Below, one piece after another: positions 62,859 to 64,000 of a DNA stretch of 64,000 nucleotides. The stretch is from Rickettsia tillamookensis (GTDB taxonomy: Bacteria; Pseudomonadota; Alphaproteobacteria; Rickettsiales; Rickettsiaceae). The stretch lies in assembly GCF_016743795.2 (NCBI RefSeq), contig NZ_CP060138.2, forward strand, positions 558,001-622,000. The letters run 5' to 3'. A program made the position numbers and the translations under genes. How positions within the stretch are numbered: the first letter of the stretch is position 1; each line of letters opens with the position of its first letter. The notes beneath the pieces were generated by a model. That model searched no databases. It had not been told where the DNA came from and was given only the letters and a program-made list of their open reading frames with translations.

Positions 62859-63988
62859 AAAAAATAATTTTAGTAGCAGGTGGTACGGGCGGGCATTTTT
62901 TTCCGGCTGTCGCTCTTGGAGAAGAATTAGTAAAACGTGGATATGAAGTTCATTTTATTACTGATTTAAGATGCCAAAAATATATAAATCACAATCTGGG
63001 GTTAATTTTTCATATCTTAGATTTAAAACGCTCAGGTAATATTTTTTTATTTTTACCAAACTTATCAATTGCGATCTTAAAAGCTATTAAATTATTATAT
63101 AATATCAAATCTTCAGCTATTATAGGATTTGGCGGTTATCCTGTTATAGCTCCAATGTTTGCGGCAATTTTTTTAAGAGTACCGATTATAATTCATGAAC
63201 AGAATTCTTACCTTGGAAAAGTTAATAAATTTTTTGTAAACTTTGCTAAAAAGATAGCTATTTCTTATGAAGACGTAAAAAATTTACCGGAATTTGCAAA
63301 AAGTAAAATAGTAGTTACCGGTGGGGTAGTTAGGGAGAATATTAGGGAGTTGGATTCTGTAGTGTACTCAGTGTCACCCCGTGGCTTGACCACGGGATCC
63401 AAAAAAATAAAAAAAAGACTGGATTCTGTGGCAGGACCACGGAATGACAAGCTTTTTACTATATTCATCTTTGGCGGTAGTCAAGGAGCTAAGCTATTTT
63501 CAGAGCTGATACCTGCAAGTATTCAAATTTTAATGCAAAAACAGCCAAATCTTAAATTAAATATAATCCAGCAAGCAGCATTAGATGATCAAGTAAAAAT
63601 AAAAGATATATACTCGAAATTAAACATTAATTATGAATTTGCTGAATTCTTTGATAATATGGCATCGCAATATAAAGAAGCCGATTTAGTGATTTCAAGA
63701 GCAGGCGCATCTACTATAGAAGAATTGACCTATATAGGGTTGCCGGCAATCTTTATTCCACTACCTAGTGCTGCGGATAATCATCAATATTATAATGCAA
63801 AATTGCTTGCAGATAAAAAAGCAGGATGGTGTTTAGAGCAGAATAATATTTCTGCAGGAAAATTAGCAGATAAAATACTCGATTTGATAAATAATCCTAA
63901 GATATTAGGGGATGCTTCACAAAATTTATTAAAAAGAAGAAAAGAAGGGCATTTGCTACTAAGTAATTTAATAGAAAGAGTGATTTAA
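62855..63988 (+). CDS. murG: MurG glycosyltransferase with an in-frame palindromic element
   Basis: Adds GlcNAc to lipid I, making lipid II. N-terminal nucleotide-fold motif [19 protein letters not shown], second glycine loop [10 protein letters not shown], acceptor-side [14 protein letters not shown], and the C-terminal UDP-GlcNAc site [33 protein letters not shown] and [13 protein letters not shown] are all present. About 26 residues near 168-195 ([20 protein letters not shown]...) are translated palindromic element (63372-63449) in the linker between the two Rossmann domains. Without it the protein is about 351 residues, the family norm. Confidence 0.96.
   Translation: MKKIILVAGGTGGHFFPAVALGEELVKRGYEVHFITDLRCQKYINHNLGLIFHILDLKRSGNIFLFLPNLSIAILKAIKLLYNIKSSAIIGFGGYPVIAPMFAAIFLRVPIIIHEQNSYLGKVNKFFVNFAKKIAISYEDVKNLPEFAKSKIVVTGGVVRENIRELDSVVYSVSPRGLTTGSKKIKKRLDSVAGPRNDKLFTIFIFGGSQGAKLFSELIPASIQILMQKQPNLKLNIIQQAALDDQVKIKDIYSKLNINYEFAEFFDNMASQYKEADLVISRAGASTIEELTYIGLPAIFIPLPSAADNHQYYNAKLLADKKAGWCLEQNNISAGKLADKILDLINNPKILGDASQNLLKRRKEGHLLLSNLIERVI
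63372..63449. repeat. palindromic element inside murG
   Basis: tgtcaccccgtggcttgacc and gtggcaggaccacggaatgaca halves, read in frame with the host gene. Confidence 0.9.
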
Positions 63989-64000
63989 CGTTTTGGCTCT

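Overview
The window is about 32% GC and reads as the chromosome of a Rickettsia species (obligate intracellular Alphaproteobacteria). Direct signs are a class I lysyl-tRNA synthetase, a mini-type prolyl-tRNA synthetase, a Tlc-type nucleotide translocase, an intact RalF-like Sec7 protein, a caa3/aa3-type cox locus, and more than 25 copies of short Rickettsia palindromic elements (RPEs) between and inside genes. The order lysK - maeB - ralF - proP - mdh - tlc - pyrG - kdsB matches the rickettsial backbone as I remember it. A full-length ralF, a Fic protein, an ankyrin protein and restriction-modification relics suggest a transitional or spotted-fever lineage, but species cannot be fixed from sequence alone.

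Layout. 1-9.0 kb: tail of an ABC ATPase, dsbB, lysK, an AEC-family permease beside malic enzyme maeB, and ralF (ARF-GEF effector with a polyproline tract). 9.0-16 kb: a ProP-like MFS porter, two large unrecognised coiled-coil-rich proteins, mdh and an ankyrin protein. 16-27 kb: tlc, kdsB-pyrG, tRNA-Lys and tRNA-Ile, a Nudix hydrolase, a heme-copper oxidase subunit I-like gene carrying three in-frame RPEs, folE, proS, a Fic protein behind a perfect 26-bp palindrome, and ruvA. 27-36 kb: an unrecognised protein between ruvA and ruvB, msbA, ampG, dacF, a multiply frameshifted pseudogene, rlpA, a BON lipoprotein and yciB. 36-44 kb: an FTR1 permease plus cupredoxin (EfeUO-like iron uptake), an FKBP-like foldase, an intradiol-dioxygenase-fold protein without metal histidines, a TlpA-like protein lacking one active-site Cys, an S49 peptidase, dut and a lytic transglycosylase. 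44-64 kb: a repeat protein with a shifted 5' end, an LD-carboxypeptidase, addB, a secreted Cys-rich protein, a C26 amidotransferase, coxB-(HrgA-like)-coxA, a lipoprotein-like nucleotidyltransferase, an M23 peptidase, lspA, a DUF3035-like lipoprotein and murD-(Type IIG-like R-M)-ftsW-murG.

Themes. Envelope building and recycling dominate (murD, ftsW, murG, dacF, ampG, SLT, LD-carboxypeptidase, M23, rlpA, lspA), with C4-acid metabolism (permease, maeB, mdh), respiration (cox genes) and nucleotide supply (tlc, pyrG, dut). The most unusual points are two restriction-modification-type genes embedded inside housekeeping operons (cox and dcw), each broken by a single lesion; RPEs inserted in frame in five genes; four copies of one RPE family whose arms covary so that the hairpin is preserved; and several secreted or enzyme-fold proteins that have lost hallmark catalytic residues.
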